Assembly: GCF_023856365.1 (NCBI RefSeq)
Contig: NC_064539.1
Span: 13,157,519-13,221,518 of the forward strand
Length of the DNA stretch: 64,000 bases
Origin: Brienomyrus brachyistius
Lineage: Eukaryota > Chordata > Actinopteri > Osteoglossiformes > Mormyridae
Direction: 5' to 3'
Every line of letters starts with the position of its first letter. Within the stretch, counting starts at the first letter, position 1. Of this stretch, positions 62,153-64,000 are shown in pieces. The notes under the pieces are model-generated. The model was not told the DNA's origin. It saw only the letters and a list, made by a program, of their open reading frames with translations, and did not search any database. Both the position numbers and the translations under genes were made by a program.

Positions 62153-64000
62153 AGTCAAGCTTATTGTTTTCCGAGAACTTTACGATATAAAATTAATAAT
62201 ACTGTTCACAAAAAATGAGATTTCACAATTTTTGGAACCTAGCGAACGGATAACTAACTGCTAATGCACAGTGATTCATGACTGTACTTATTAGACAGCC
62301 TGAGATCATTAGAAGCTGGAGACTAAGAGTTCACAGATCAGACACGTGTCACATCTGATCATGCTTCGGCAGTGCCTCATGCTTGCCATGTTCATCCGAG
62401 CACAGGACCACGGCCTAATCCCAGATCTGTCTTTTTGAGTTCTTTATTCGGTCAATCTGACCAGGCCCTGACGTGTCTGGGTCAGTGGACACTCTAATTA
62501 CCCACAAGGCCTTGACACCACCCAAGGCCTCGGCTTTCATGTGCATCTGCAGGTCCCTTCAAAGCCTTGTTATGGGACTGACACTCACCAATTACCCAAA
62601 ATAAGAAGGGAACTTTTTGTTCCCAGGCTGCCTGTGTTCTTGAATAGCACCTGTTTTGGACTGAAGCTACCTGACAAGCATGGCAGATCAGTACCTAGTA
62701 TAGCGAAACCAGAGCACAAAACGAAACAAACAAAACAAGCAACCCATGTCAATTTCTCAAAGAACAAGTTACAAATCAAAAGAGTTACTCCTCTCGCAGA
62801 CTTAACATATGGGGATGTCATGTTTTATAAACTGCTTTGCATATTATAGCTCATTAATAACTGAACACTTTCATATAACTGAAAATGATCTCCAGCAGTC
62901 TAATAGCAATTGTTAAGGACTTCAAAATTGGGTGTTTATTTTTTTTATGCTCCGTGCTTTCAAGGCAACCCTCCAAATATTGTTTTTTTAAATTCCACTT
63001 AATGAATTACAAAGAAAAGCTATTCAACATCCGAAGCGTGGAACAGGAGGATTCTCAGAAGTCCTAAGATCAGTGGCTTCCTGCAGCTTCTCCCATAAAT
63101 CAAGTTAGAATGAAGTACATGATGAAAAAAAAAGAGCCCGAGTAATCAGGCAGGTGAATGTTCTTAATTTACGGCCAGATGCCACCCACAAATCAGATCC
63201 GTATTATCATCTGAATTCTAATTCTATAATCGAATTAAGTGGTGGGGTTAAAAGGACAACAATAGTTAGGTGGAAAAGTTTTTTGCATCCCAGGACAAGT
63301 AAAAAAAAAATAAAATAAAAAAATCTCTCTATAGCAAATCAAAATTGTTAAATGTGTCATTTTAAGTAAGGTTTCGTTACTATCTGATTGACACTGTACT
63401 TAATACGCTGATAATATATGCTCCGGCAAACTTCAAATCATTATCTCCATTTGGGAAAGCTGCAACTTACACATCTCATCCAGTTTTTCCTTATGAAATA
63501 GTAGAAGAAGAAGAAGAAATGACAATTTTTAATTGCTAATAGCCATTGCTAATAGAGCAACATATTAAATACAATTAAATATATTCAGGGACTGAGTTAA
63601 AGAGTTTCCTCATAATTTTGCCAAAGCCAGAGACATCAACTGGATAATTCAGAGTTTACAACTCCATTCATATTGGTCACTTTTAATAATCAACTCACAC
63701 TTCTGTCAGTTATATTGATCCCTTCGCACCTAACATCAGCATTCCCATTGTTATCATAATGTCTATTATTCAATAAGTACACAGTCACATATCCAAAATA
63801 CAACAGAGAATAATAAATAAACCAAAACACAGCTTCATCGTGCATTAGACAGACAACCAGTTTTATGTCACAAATTAAAATTCAGGTTTCCACAGAACAG
63901 TAAGCAGTATCGCTTAGCAAGATCTGATAGCTGTCTGGGAAATTAAACTTCACATTAACGTCTGCTTAAATGTGGTTTCTAAACTTTCTCTCCACTGTGT
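62153..64000. other. Unassigned DNA
   Basis: I see no gene or named repeat. A GAA array of five units is at 63507-63521 and an A-rich tract at 63301-63322. Confidence 0.4.

Noticed and set aside
61945..62190. Long YIYI protein frames
   Set aside because: They are translations of a TA/CA microsatellite; the same holds at 50897-51159 and 60102-60348.

Overview
The window looks like a non-coding, repeat-rich stretch of a ray-finned fish genome, most likely a teleost. The evidence is the repeat content: a Rex3/RTE-like LINE, several Tc1-like transposons, a piggyBac relic, solo LTRs, three tRNA-like SINE families (one with an ATGG tail) and many AT/CA microsatellites, all in AT-rich DNA. The ATGG-tailed SINE reminds me of osteoglossomorph (for example mormyrid) repeats, but that is an unchecked impression. 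No complete host gene is visible. The best host-gene candidate is a 50-codon minus-strand terminal exon at 24630-24782.

Layout. 1-2.8 kb: nothing recognised. 2.8-9.2 kb: a dense repeat cluster holding a 5'-truncated SINE with a perfect 12-bp target duplication, a second SINE, a 102-bp hAT-like MITE, a minus-strand solo LTR with TSD GAAT, a broken Rex3-like LINE, an inverted SINE tail, a broken Tc1-like transposase, and a related plus-strand solo LTR. 9.2-19 kb: mostly unremarkable, apart from a SINE at 11 kb whose first bases and target site are repeated four times as a 51-bp unit. 19-21.4 kb: dispersed teleost repeats. 21.4-24.8 kb: the candidate terminal exon and its possible 3' UTR. 25-37.9 kb: mostly unassigned, with a TTAA-flanked MITE nested in another repeat and a hAT-like relic at 30 kb.

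37.9-39.3 kb: a piggyBac-like relic split by a SINE. 41.5-42.4 kb: a decayed reading frame of a widespread but, to me, unnamed element-like family, split by a nearly full SINE with a 13-bp target duplication. 42.4-57.5 kb: mostly unassigned, with a SINE at 52.7 kb, microsatellites and a tandem duplication at 55.9 kb. 57.6-62.2 kb: a SINE, two Tc1-like relics meeting at a TA/CA microsatellite, and a 190-bp AT array. 62.2-64 kb: nothing recognised.

How the parts relate: the transposases are all broken in this window, so nothing here looks autonomous. The SINE insertions are the cleanest events because five to six keep recognisable target duplications, and two of them lie inside older elements, which gives a relative order of insertion. 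I found no operon-like, CRISPR-like or novel multigene system. The most useful leads are the unnamed split reading frame at 41.5-42.4 kb, the candidate exon at 24.6 kb and the 51-bp SINE-head array at 11 kb.
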